Shown here: one piece after another, positions 37,801 to 44,298 of the stretch
Numbering within the stretch: position 1 is the stretch's first letter
How the letters are laid out: each line of letters begins with the position of its first letter
Source: Planctomycetota bacterium
GTDB taxonomy: Bacteria > Planctomycetota > UBA1135 > GCA-002686595
DNA length: 64,000 bases
Direction: 5' to 3'
NCBI GenBank assembly: GCA_016712565.1
Contig: JADJQU010000006.1
Span: 1 to 64,000, forward strand
The notes under the pieces: model-generated
The model's database searches: none
Seen by the model: the letters and a program-made list of their open reading frames with translations, nothing else
What the model was told of the DNA's origin: nothing
Program-made: the position numbers and the translations under genes

Positions 37801-38396
37801 CCGATTTCGACCGCAAGTCGCGTGCTCGCCTCGGCCCCGGAAATGTCCACGGCCGTCTGGGCCGGACCGTGGAGGAATCGTCCGCGCACCATCACCGTGA
37901 CGGGGGATTCCCGGCGCTCCAGGGGGATGACCATGGAGGGGGAGTGCGCCCGCTCCCGCGCCAGCAGATCCTCGGGGAGTTTCTCACCGGGTTGGAGCCG
38001 CGCGAGCGCGACCTCGACGGTCCTGGCGTGGCGGGCCCGGGTGAGCACCAGGATCTCCGCGCCCTCATCCGCCTCCGCGCCCTCGGGGAGGTCCACCTGC
38101 ACGAGCAGACGGCACAGTTTCTCCGGCGGCAGCGTGGCGGACAGGTCCTGGGCGCGCGCTTCGCGCTGGTCGGCCGCCGCGGCCGTCGGGGTCGCGGAAT
38201 CCGCCGGCAGCAGTGCCGCGGGGCCTTCGGCGGGCTTGGCTCCCGACGGCCTGGCCGAGTCCGACTCGACCCGGGCCGCGGGGGTGGCCTGTTCGATCAT
38301 CGGCGCCGGCGCGGGCGAGAAGAACGCGAAGAGGGCGAAGCACAGGACTGCGAACGCCAGGGCGGCGAGCAGCAGGGCGAGCAGTGTCTTGTTCAT
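34854..38396 (-). CDS. Large exported carboxypeptidase-regulatory-like repeat protein
   Basis: 1180 residues, intact. ATG at 38396 gives the signal anchor MNKTLLALLLAALAFAVLCFALFAFF, then a Pro/Ala linker. The rest is about ten consecutive CarboxypepD_reg-like beta-sandwich modules with GTLAGRVTDSAGAGIADATLEV, IAGRVVDDVGAVVSECTVVL, VSGRVLLPDGRPASLAKV, ITGTVRNSAGEPVKGARISL and LAGRVVDSAGRPVSEASLFV. The C-terminus ends in a Lys/Thr-rich strand (EKKVTLKLTD). Unknown function; likely periplasmic or surface exposed. Divergently transcribed from the methylmalonyl-CoA mutase gene across a 333-nt gap. Confidence 0.87.
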   Translation of the reverse strand: MNKTLLALLLAALAFAVLCFALFAFFSPAPAPMIEQATPAARVESDSARPSGAKPAEGPAALLPADSATPTAAAADQREARAQDLSATLPPEKLCRLLVQVDLPEGAEADEGAEILVLTRARHARTVEVALARLQPGEKLPEDLLARERAHSPSMVIPLERRESPVTVMVRGRFLHGPAQTAVDISGAEASTRLAVEIGACVRGRLIPPAAGPEGLDLAGTEIQLFTDPMANQGVQTGASQTASVRRETASLGDGSFEFRGVPPSKNLALDSSSEHFAASHTVIAELVAGRVTEVNVPLGLGGTLAGRVTDSAGAGIADATLEVRGKPLIMGFGGQELRETKSGADGAFELRAVAAGKVTVDVSKEGFLNSSKSLELAEGGRVTDIALVLSSGERIAGTVRLPDGTPCADAHVDVTFDSAGLQGMGAMNARFGAAGSARSDAQGAFNVSGLGKGPFTVSAWSIPKHAGAAAGEPGPGKPEGLDLDTNKPTARWSARVDDVKPGTLDLALVLQAPAGIAGRVVDDVGAVVSECTVVLSNKPRNAFIPNSPAREVAMKDAEGRFTAEGLAAGEYVATARAATGPLSPGVEFSLPRDPALGELVLTLPRPATVSGRVLLPDGRPASLAKVSRLYSLAELSSGQNPAGGPSVATDADGQFTLDSLPMGALNLQASKEGYAPSEGIPVSVVPGGLVRDVVLQLRIGGTITGEAFNSQGKPNAGARILGQMPDLRYGQKWSTADSAGKFVLEHLGPGQWQVMTFGDGGEAGEDEGAAAASFMKDLKLAMATVKDGETVHVVLGAPPKDPVQVTGRVLAAGQPVPGAMISFIPSDSGKPGAGMAGLALASAEKSGAYEINLQQSGQYLITVQKITDQGGQQSVEFSRAIPNQPEVSLDLELPLGAITGTVRNSAGEPVKGARISLGVDGAVRAGTLTGGRFSELTTDDRGEYLLEWLSPGRYTVAAGGASFVGLPGAGEPLAREVRDGVRVDEGERVTLDFRLRDACTLAGRVVDSAGRPVSEASLFVRDEAGRPIDRFSMTTTDGAGRFTQKGLGAGRYTVHARNATLVSDEASVVLSEAETAEVELHLEDGTMLVVTLTDADGGAIEASCRVLDAQGRQVNGVYSLADIMAVMAEGGFDSKRQRIGPLPRGKYTIEATGPDGNVKTKEITITGQAEKKVTLKLTD

Positions 38397-38729
38397 CGTA
38401 AGTGGGGAGCCGGGTGCGGGACTCGCGCTACGTCCAAGGGGCCCGCGGATTCAGGGAGCATGCGCTTCCAGCGTCGATTCCGTTGCCATTCGTCGCCGAA
38501 GTTACCCATTCGGGACCCTCCAACCACCCGCGGGGCTCCGCGGCGCTGTTCCAGGCCCAGCGCCGGGCGGGCCGGGGCGACGGGGCGCGCGAGGCGCCGG
38601 GCGCAGCTCGCCCCGGCTTCTCCACGGGCCGATTGCCAGCGGGCGGGTCCCATTAATAGAATGCCGCGCTCCCCGGCCCGGGCTTCCCCTGGCTCCTGCG
38701 GCCCGCCCTGCCGCCCCGCGGGGGATGCC
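38397..38729. other. Divergent promoter region between 34854-38396 and the mutase operon
   Basis: 333 nt without a gene. The plus-direction promoter at 38633-38662 is listed separately. No cobalamin riboswitch or other structured leader was recognised upstream of the mutase gene, only about 60 nt of leader. Promoter of the minus gene not identified. Confidence 0.5.
38633..38662 (+). promoter_or_regulatory. Sigma-70-like promoter of the mutase operon
   Basis: -35 TTGCCA (38633-38638) and -10 TAGAAT (38657-38662) separated by 18 nt; each differs from consensus at one position. The AT-rich CATTAATAGAAT stands out from its very GC-rich surroundings. Transcription would begin near 38669, leaving about 60 nt of leader before the ATG at 38730. 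Confidence 0.65.
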
Positions 38730-40385
38730 ATGGACGAGACCCGCACCGATTCCACAGCCCCCGAGACCGCCGCCCAGGCGTGGCGGTCGGGGGTGTGGGC
38801 CAAGGCCCGCGCCAAGGGACCCGAGCGGCGTGCCGAATTCCGCACCCCCTCGGGGCTGGTGCAGGAGCCGCTGTACGGCGGCGCGCCCGACGGCGGCTTC
38901 CCGGGGACCTTCCCCTTCACCCGCGGCATCCGCCCGACGATGTACCGCGGCCGGCTGTGGACCATGCGCCAGTACGCGGGCTTCTCCAGCGCCCGGGCCA
39001 CCAACGAGCGCTTCCGCGTGCTCCTCTCGGGGGGCCAGACCGGGCTCTCCACGGCCTTCGATCTGCCGACCCAGATCGGCTACGACTCCGACCACCCGCT
39101 GGCGGAGCCCGAGGTGGGGCTGGTGGGCGTGCCGGTGAACTCGCTCGCCGACCTGGAGCGGCTGTTCCTGAAGATTCCCCTGGGCGAGGTCACCACCTCG
39201 ATGACCATCAACGCCACGGCGGCGATCTTGCTCGCCATGTACGTGGCGTTGTGCCGGCGCCAGAACGTGGCGCCCGAGGCGATCAAGGGCACGGTCCAGA
39301 ACGACATTCTGAAGGAGTACGCGGCCCGGGGGAATTTCCGCTTCCCCGTGGGGCCGTCGCTGCGCCTGACGACCGACCTGATGGCGTTCTGCAAGGAAGC
39401 GGCGCCCAACTGGAACACGATCTCGATCTCCGGCTACCACATGCGGGAAGCCGGCTCGACGGCGGTCCAGGAGATCGCCTTCACCCTGGGCAACGGCAGG
39501 GCCTACGTGCGCGCGGCGCTCGCGGCGGGCCTCGCCGTGGACGAGTTCGCGCCGCGGCTTTCGTTCTTCTTCAACGCGCACAACCACCTGTTCGAGGAGG
39601 CGGCCAAGTTCCGCGCCGCGCGCCGGATGTGGGCGCGAATCATGCGGGACGAGTTCGGCGCGAAGAATCCCGAGAGCCTGATGCTGCGCTTCCACACCCA
39701 GACCGCGGGCTCGATGCTGACCAGCCAGCAGCCCGACAACAACGTGGTGCGCGTGACCGTCCAGGCCCTGGCCGCGCTGCTCGGCGGCACCCAGTCCCTG
39801 CACACGAATTCGCGCGACGAGGCCCTGGGCCTGCCGAGCGAGCGTTCGGCGCGGCTCGCCCTGCGCACCCAGCAGGTGCTGGCCCACGAGTCCGGCGTCG
39901 CCGACGTGATCGACCCCCTGGGGGGCTCGCCCTACGTGGAGGGCCTGACCGACGAGCTGGAGGCGCGCGCCAAGGAGCTCATGGCCCGGGTCGACGAGCT
40001 GGGCGGGCCCGTGCGCGCCATCGAGTCCGGCTTCGTGCAGCGGGAGATCCACCGCTCGGCCCTGGAGTGGCAGCGCGACGTGGAAAAGAACCGCCGCACG
40101 ATCGTGGGCGTCAACGAGTTCATCGAGCAGGAGGAGCCGGCGCGGATCTTCCGCCCCGATCCGGCCGAGCGCGAGGCCGTGCTGGCGGACCTGGCGCGCG
40201 TGCGCAGGGAGCGCGACGCGCGGCGCGTGGGGGCCGCCCTGGACGCCGTGGGCGCGGCCGCCCGCGGCACGGACAACCTCTGCCCGCCGATCGTGGCCGC
40301 GGTCGAGTGCTACGCCACGCTGGGCGAGATTTGCGGCGTGCTGGAGCAGCGTTTCGGTTCCTACAAGCCGCCGGAGGTCCTGTGA
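38730..40385 (+). CDS. Methylmalonyl-CoA mutase, large (catalytic) subunit without B12 domain
   Basis: 551 residues. Together with a separate cobalamin-binding subunit it interconverts (R)-methylmalonyl-CoA and succinyl-CoA. Substrate-barrel motifs are all present: GTFPFTRGIRPTMYRGRLWT, RQYAGFSS, GGQTGLSTAFDLPTQIGYDS, TVQNDILKEYAARG, NTISISGYHMREAGSTAVQE, FHTQTAGSMLTSQQP and LHTNSRDEAL. The protein ends at about 550 residues, so the ~130-residue B12 domain is encoded elsewhere; it is not in this window. An isobutyryl- or ethylmalonyl-CoA mutase large subunit is a possible alternative, but the epimerase next door favours methylmalonyl-CoA. Starts the operon behind a good promoter; overlaps the epimerase gene by 4 nt (GTGA). 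Confidence 0.92.
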   Translation: MDETRTDSTAPETAAQAWRSGVWAKARAKGPERRAEFRTPSGLVQEPLYGGAPDGGFPGTFPFTRGIRPTMYRGRLWTMRQYAGFSSARATNERFRVLLSGGQTGLSTAFDLPTQIGYDSDHPLAEPEVGLVGVPVNSLADLERLFLKIPLGEVTTSMTINATAAILLAMYVALCRRQNVAPEAIKGTVQNDILKEYAARGNFRFPVGPSLRLTTDLMAFCKEAAPNWNTISISGYHMREAGSTAVQEIAFTLGNGRAYVRAALAAGLAVDEFAPRLSFFFNAHNHLFEEAAKFRAARRMWARIMRDEFGAKNPESLMLRFHTQTAGSMLTSQQPDNNVVRVTVQALAALLGGTQSLHTNSRDEALGLPSERSARLALRTQQVLAHESGVADVIDPLGGSPYVEGLTDELEARAKELMARVDELGGPVRAIESGFVQREIHRSALEWQRDVEKNRRTIVGVNEFIEQEEPARIFRPDPAEREAVLADLARVRRERDARRVGAALDAVGAAARGTDNLCPPIVAAVECYATLGEICGVLEQRFGSYKPPEVL

Positions 40386-40825
40386 GTTCACCGTCCATCG
40401 CGCTCCACGGCATCGTCGCCGGCCTGCACCACGTGGCGATCGTGGTCGAGTCCATCGAGAAGGCGCGCCTCGTCTACCAGGGCGTGCTGGGCCTGGGCGG
40501 CGGGGGCGACGTCGAGTTCGTGCCGGACCAGAAGGTGCGCGTGCTGGTGGTTCACGCGGGCGGCCAGCGCATCGAGCTGGTGGAGCCCGCGAGCCCCGAC
40601 TCCCCAGTGGCGGGCTTTCTCGCCAAGCGCGGCCCGGGCCTGCACCACCTGGCCTACAAGGTCCACGACATCGAGGCCGCGATCGCCGCCTGCAAGGCCG
40701 CAGGTCTGCGCATGATCGACGAGAAGCCACGCCCCGGCGCGCACCACTGTCGCATCGCGTTCGTGCATCCGTCGGCCACGGGCGGTGTGCTGAGCGAACT
40801 CGTGGAAGAGCCGAGGGCTCATTGA
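40382..40825 (+). CDS. mce: Methylmalonyl-CoA epimerase
   Basis: 147 residues, normal length. Vicinal-oxygen-chelate (glyoxalase) fold that epimerises (S)- to (R)-methylmalonyl-CoA using a divalent metal. Two beta-alpha-beta modules are visible, with metal-ligand positions in GLHHVAIVV, GLHHLAYKV and the C-terminal LSELVEE, and the family motif HPSATGGVLSELVEE. The GTG at 40382 overlaps the mutase stop (GTGA), showing coupling. Its last ~45 nt reappear, diverged, at 42771-42826 beyond the ATPase-TOPRIM pair. Confidence 0.94.
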   Translation: MSSPSIALHGIVAGLHHVAIVVESIEKARLVYQGVLGLGGGGDVEFVPDQKVRVLVVHAGGQRIELVEPASPDSPVAGFLAKRGPGLHHLAYKVHDIEAAIAACKAAGLRMIDEKPRPGAHHCRIAFVHPSATGGVLSELVEEPRAH

Positions 40826-40836
40826 GGTGAGCATGA
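40781..40836 (+). repeat. 56-bp imperfect direct repeat, left copy (epimerase 3' end)
   Basis: Covers the last 15 codons of the epimerase, its stop TGA, and the junction up to the next ATG (GAGGTGAGCATGA). It aligns without gaps to 42771-42826 with 44 of 56 identities by my count. Similarity begins at GGCGGTGTG and stops right after ATGA. The two copies bracket the ATPase-TOPRIM pair. Confidence 0.8.
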
Positions 40837-42104
40837 AGGCACGGAAGTCCGCGAAGGCCCCCTCTCTGTTCGGTGCGGGCACCGTGGGGCCGGAGTCCGG
40901 CAAGGGCTCTCGCAGCGGGGCGAAACGGGGAAGCGAACGCCTCCGCTTCACCAGCCTTCGGCTGGAGAACTGGCGCAACTTCACGTCCGTCGACGTTTCA
41001 CTGCGGTCTCGAGTGTTCCTCGTCGGTCCGAATGCCGCCGGGAAGTCCAACCTGCAGGACGCATTCCGCTTCCTGCACGACGTCGTCGCGGTCGGCGGGG
41101 GTTTCCAGGCCGCGATCGAGAACAAGCGCGGCGGGATCGGTGGGCTGCGGTGCCTCGCGGCTCGCCAGCACTCGGACATCCGCATCGACGTAGGGATCGG
41201 GACCGACCAGGAGCCCGATGTGTGGCGGTACTCGCTGGTGATCAACCAGAACAACCAGCGTCAGCCCGAGATTCGCAGCGAGCGCGTCGAGCAGCGGGGG
41301 GTCGAACTGCTGGCGAGGCCCGACGCGGACGACCGCGAGGATCCGAAGCGACTGACTCAGACCCACCTTGAACAGATCAACGTCAACCGCGAGTTCCGCG
41401 AGATCGCCGACTTCTTCGCGTCGGTCCGGTACTTTCACGTCGTCCCGCAACTTGTGCGGGAACCCGACCGCTCGGCGGGGCTCACGAAGGACCCGTTCGG
41501 CGGCGATCTGATCGAGCAGATCGCTTCGACCCCGAACCGCATCCAGAACTCTCGCCTCAAGAAGATCGAAGACGCGCTGCGGGTCGCCGTCCCTCAGCTC
41601 CGGCAACTCGAGGTCGAGAAGGACGCGCGCGGCGTCCCCCACCTTCGTGGGAAGTACCAGCATTGGCGGCCGCAGGGTGCTTGGCAGCGCGAGGATCAGT
41701 TCTCCGATGGCACGCTCCGGCTGCTGGGGCTCTTGTGGGCCCTGCTGGACGGCACTGGACCGCTGCTCCTGGAGGAACCGGAGCTTTCGCTGCATCCGGA
41801 AGTGATCCGCCATCTCCCGCAGATGTTCTCGCGGATGCAGCGGACTTCCGGCAGGCAGATCGTCGTCAGCACGCACTCTCCCGACCTGCTGGTCGATCCG
41901 GGGATCGGACTGGACGAGGTGCTGCTTCTCCAGCCCGGCGAGAACGGGACCGTCGTCCGGTCGACCCAGGACTTCGAGGACATCGCCAATCTCGTCGTCA
42001 ATGGCGTGCCCCTTCCGGAAGCCATCCTGCCCCACACGCGCCCCGAAAACGTGTCGCAGCTCGTCCTTTTCAGCGACGATCGCGCGGGAGGCCCGGGTTC
42101 ATGA
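40833..42104 (+). CDS. AAA/ABC-type ATPase (OLD/RecF-like, COG4637 style), candidate defence ATPase
   Basis: 423 residues from the ATG at 40833 (a GTG at 40827 is possible). Walker A FLVGPNAAGKSNLQDAFRFL at about residues 62-81, Walker B LLLEEPELSLHP at about 311-322, and the H-loop QIVVSTHSPDLL, with a coiled insertion between. The layout is that of SMC/RecF-like ATPases found with TOPRIM partners in OLD, PARIS, Gabija-like and related anti-phage systems. Followed by the TOPRIM-like gene in an ATGA overlap, so the two are co-translated and likely form a complex. It interrupts the propionate genes and is bracketed by the 56-bp repeat. Assignment to a named defence family is not possible from sequence alone. 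Confidence 0.85.
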   Translation: MKARKSAKAPSLFGAGTVGPESGKGSRSGAKRGSERLRFTSLRLENWRNFTSVDVSLRSRVFLVGPNAAGKSNLQDAFRFLHDVVAVGGGFQAAIENKRGGIGGLRCLAARQHSDIRIDVGIGTDQEPDVWRYSLVINQNNQRQPEIRSERVEQRGVELLARPDADDREDPKRLTQTHLEQINVNREFREIADFFASVRYFHVVPQLVREPDRSAGLTKDPFGGDLIEQIASTPNRIQNSRLKKIEDALRVAVPQLRQLEVEKDARGVPHLRGKYQHWRPQGAWQREDQFSDGTLRLLGLLWALLDGTGPLLLEEPELSLHPEVIRHLPQMFSRMQRTSGRQIVVSTHSPDLLVDPGIGLDEVLLLQPGENGTVVRSTQDFEDIANLVVNGVPLPEAILPHTRPENVSQLVLFSDDRAGGPGS

Positions 42105-42706
42105 TCCCGATCTCCGTGGTCGTGGAGGGCGACCTGGACGAGGCTGTGCTGCGTTCGGTCGCGCAGCACATCGACGTGCCGGTGGGGCGTGTCCACGGCA
42201 AGCGTGGTCGTGATGCGATCGAGCAGCGGATTGCGAGCTACCAGAGGGCGGCCAGGGCGATGCGGAGCCCGTGGATGGTCCTGATCGACCTCGATCGCGA
42301 CGAATGTGCCCCGCGGATCCGGCGGAGTCTGCTGCCCGAGCCCTCCGAATTCCTGGAGCTGCGAGTCGCCGTGCGCGAAGTGGAGTCGTGGCTGCTCGCG
42401 GACCGCGAGCGGATCGCGAGGTTTCTGCGCGTCAGCGCCGACCTCATTCCGCTGCAACCGGAGGCACTGGACGATCCCAAGCGCTTCCTAGGCACGTTGG
42501 CCGGGCGCTCTAGCGCCCGCGACATCCGTCTGGACGTTGCGCCTCGCGAGGGAGGCGGACGCGAGGTGGGGCCCGCGTACGGATCGCGAATGGCCGAGTT
42601 CGTGCAGGACACTCGCTCCGGATGGAGGCCTGCGGTCGCGGCCCGGTCCTCGGATAGCCTACGGCGCTGTCTCGCCGCCTTGACTCGACTGCGGGAGCGC
42701 GCATGA
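42101..42706 (+). CDS. TOPRIM-like (DUF4276-type) partner of the ATPase
   Basis: 201 residues. N-terminal ISVVVEGDLDEAVLRSVAQHI carries the conserved Glu of a TOPRIM-like fold, and MVLIDLDRDECAP gives the D-x-D pair about 60 residues later; VEGxxD and DxDxD together suggest a metal-dependent nuclease. The C-terminus is helical with conserved EVESWLLADRERIARFL and PEALDDPKRFL, reminiscent of DUF4276 proteins often encoded next to AAA ATPases. Begins at ATG 42101 inside the ATPase stop (ATGA). Probably the effector of a two-gene defence module; inference from architecture and pairing. AriB-like (DUF4435) identity is possible but the sequence looks closer to DUF4276. Confidence 0.75.
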   Translation: MIPISVVVEGDLDEAVLRSVAQHIDVPVGRVHGKRGRDAIEQRIASYQRAARAMRSPWMVLIDLDRDECAPRIRRSLLPEPSEFLELRVAVREVESWLLADRERIARFLRVSADLIPLQPEALDDPKRFLGTLAGRSSARDIRLDVAPREGGGREVGPAYGSRMAEFVQDTRSGWRPAVAARSSDSLRRCLAALTRLRERA

Positions 42707-42770
42707 GTATCGTGGCCAGACTTCACTCGATGGCCGGGTGCGTCTCCCGTGGGTCTGAAATTCCAGCCGG

Positions 42771-42826
42771 GGCGGTGTGTTCAGCGAACCCGTGGAAGGG
42801 CAAAGTGCCCGTTGAAGCGCGCATGA
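42771..42826 (+). repeat. 56-bp imperfect direct repeat, right copy
   Basis: Diverged copy of 40781-40836 (44/56). Read in the epimerase frame it encodes GGVFSEPVEGQSAR followed by TGA, against GGVLSELVEEPRAH-TGA on the left. It ends at the ATGA of the amidohydrolase start. Likely the original or regenerated epimerase end left by insertion of the ATPase-TOPRIM pair. Confidence 0.75.
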
Positions 42827-44298
42827 TTCGATCCTTGCTCCTCGCCACTCTCCTGCTTGCTTGCGCGGCTCCCGCCGGCGAGCAGGCATTGGGTGTGAAT
42901 CCTGAATCCGGAGAGAGCAATGGCTTCTACTGCACCGGGTACAGGCTTCCTCCCGATGCGTTCTGGGCCGAGATCACCGCATCGCGAGGCAAGTCGAGGG
43001 TGGCCGGGGAAGCGCAGGTGGGCGAGCCGGGCAGCTCCGGAGGCTCCTTGGCATACGCCGTAGTCTCCAACGAAGAGCGATGGCGAGCCGTCTCCAATGG
43101 CGAGTCCGCTCGGACCGTCATCCATGCCACGCGCATGCTCGACGTGCGATCGGGGGAAATCGTGGAGCATCCGTGGGTCGTGGTCGAGGACGGGAAGATC
43201 GTCTCGATCGAAGCCGCGCGTCCCGAGGGTAGCCAGGTGATCGAGCTCGGCGATGTCACGCTCCTCCCCGGCCTGATCGACTGCCACGTCCACCTGACCG
43301 GTGACCTGGAGGGGGACTTCGTGCACCGGGCCGTGCACGAGACCGCGGCCGACGACGCCCTCCACGCCGTTGCGAACGCGAAGAAGACGCTCGAAGCCGG
43401 CTTCACCACGGTGCGCAACGTGGGCTGCGCCGACTACGTCGACGTGGCGCTGATGAAGGCCGTCGAGCGCGGCGAGATCCGAGGCCCCTGGGTGATCCCC
43501 GCGGGCTACTCGATCGGCATCACCGGCGGCCACGCTGACGAGACCGGCTTCCGGCCCGGGCTCCTCGTGCGCGGACCCGAGCAGGGGATCGCCGACGGCC
43601 CCGACGAATGCCGCAAGGCCGTGCGCGCCCAGCTCAAGTACGGCGCCAAGGTGATCAAGTGCGTCGCCACGGCCGGCGTGCTCTCCTTCGAGGATTCCGT
43701 CGGCGCCCAGCAGCTCTCCGACGAGGAACTCGCCGCGATCGTCGAGGAAGCCTCGCGCCACGGCGTCAAGGTCTGCGCCCATGCGCACGGAACCCAGGGC
43801 ATCCTCGCCGCGATCAAGGCCGGCGTCGCCTCGATCGAGCACGGCTCGATGCTCGACGAGCAGTGCATCGCCGAGATGAAGGCCCGCGGCACGTTCCTCG
43901 TGCCGACCTCCTATCTCGCCACGGGCATCGACCTCGCGAACCTGCCGCCGAAGCTGCGCGCGAAGGCGGAGAGCATCCTGCCTCTGGCGCGCAAGAACCT
44001 GAAGGCCGCCATCGCCGCCGGCGTGAAGATCGCCTTCGGAACCGATGCCGCGGTGATCCCGCACGGTGTCAACGCCCGCGAATTTCCCGTTTACGTCGAG
44101 TGCGGCCTGAGCCCGCTCGACGCGATCCGCACGGCCACGCTGAACGCCGCCGAACTGTGCGGCACCCCCGACCGCGGCGAAGTCGCGGCCGGGAAGCTGG
44201 CCGACCTGATCGCGGTCCCCGGCAATCCGCTCGCCGACATCTCGTCCCTCCAACGCGTGTCCTTCGTCATGCAAGGCGGCCGCGTCGTGAAACCATGA
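42823..44298 (+). CDS. Exported amidohydrolase-superfamily metal hydrolase
   Basis: 491 residues. ATG at 42823 begins a lipoprotein-type signal (MIRSLLLATLLLACAAPAG, Cys near 14). The TIM-barrel metal site of the prolidase/imidazolonepropionase-like subgroup is complete: GLIDCHVHLTGD (HxH), KVIKCVATAG (probable carboxylated Lys), VCAHAHGTQGI and SIEHGSMLD (His ligands), IAFGTDAAV (Asp), and the closing GEVAAGKLADLIAVPGNPL strand. Substrate unknown; many relatives hydrolyse cyclic imides or peptides. An upstream ATG at 42703 overlaps the TOPRIM stop but would put 40 unstructured residues before the signal, so 42823 is preferred. It separates the epimerase from the carboxyltransferase gene it overlaps by 4 nt (ATGA). 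Confidence 0.9.
   Translation: MIRSLLLATLLLACAAPAGEQALGVNPESGESNGFYCTGYRLPPDAFWAEITASRGKSRVAGEAQVGEPGSSGGSLAYAVVSNEERWRAVSNGESARTVIHATRMLDVRSGEIVEHPWVVVEDGKIVSIEAARPEGSQVIELGDVTLLPGLIDCHVHLTGDLEGDFVHRAVHETAADDALHAVANAKKTLEAGFTTVRNVGCADYVDVALMKAVERGEIRGPWVIPAGYSIGITGGHADETGFRPGLLVRGPEQGIADGPDECRKAVRAQLKYGAKVIKCVATAGVLSFEDSVGAQQLSDEELAAIVEEASRHGVKVCAHAHGTQGILAAIKAGVASIEHGSMLDEQCIAEMKARGTFLVPTSYLATGIDLANLPPKLRAKAESILPLARKNLKAAIAAGVKIAFGTDAAVIPHGVNAREFPVYVECGLSPLDAIRTATLNAAELCGTPDRGEVAAGKLADLIAVPGNPLADISSLQRVSFVMQGGRVVKP

Noticed and set aside
42703..42822. Earlier start for the amidohydrolase at the ATGA overlap
   Set aside because: Would place 40 residues of poor quality before a clear lipoprotein signal, and the segment includes the degenerate epimerase repeat.
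42823..44298. Amidohydrolase as imidazolonepropionase partner of hutU
   Set aside because: It is exported, 33 kb away and in another operon; the motifs fit a wider amidohydrolase subgroup.
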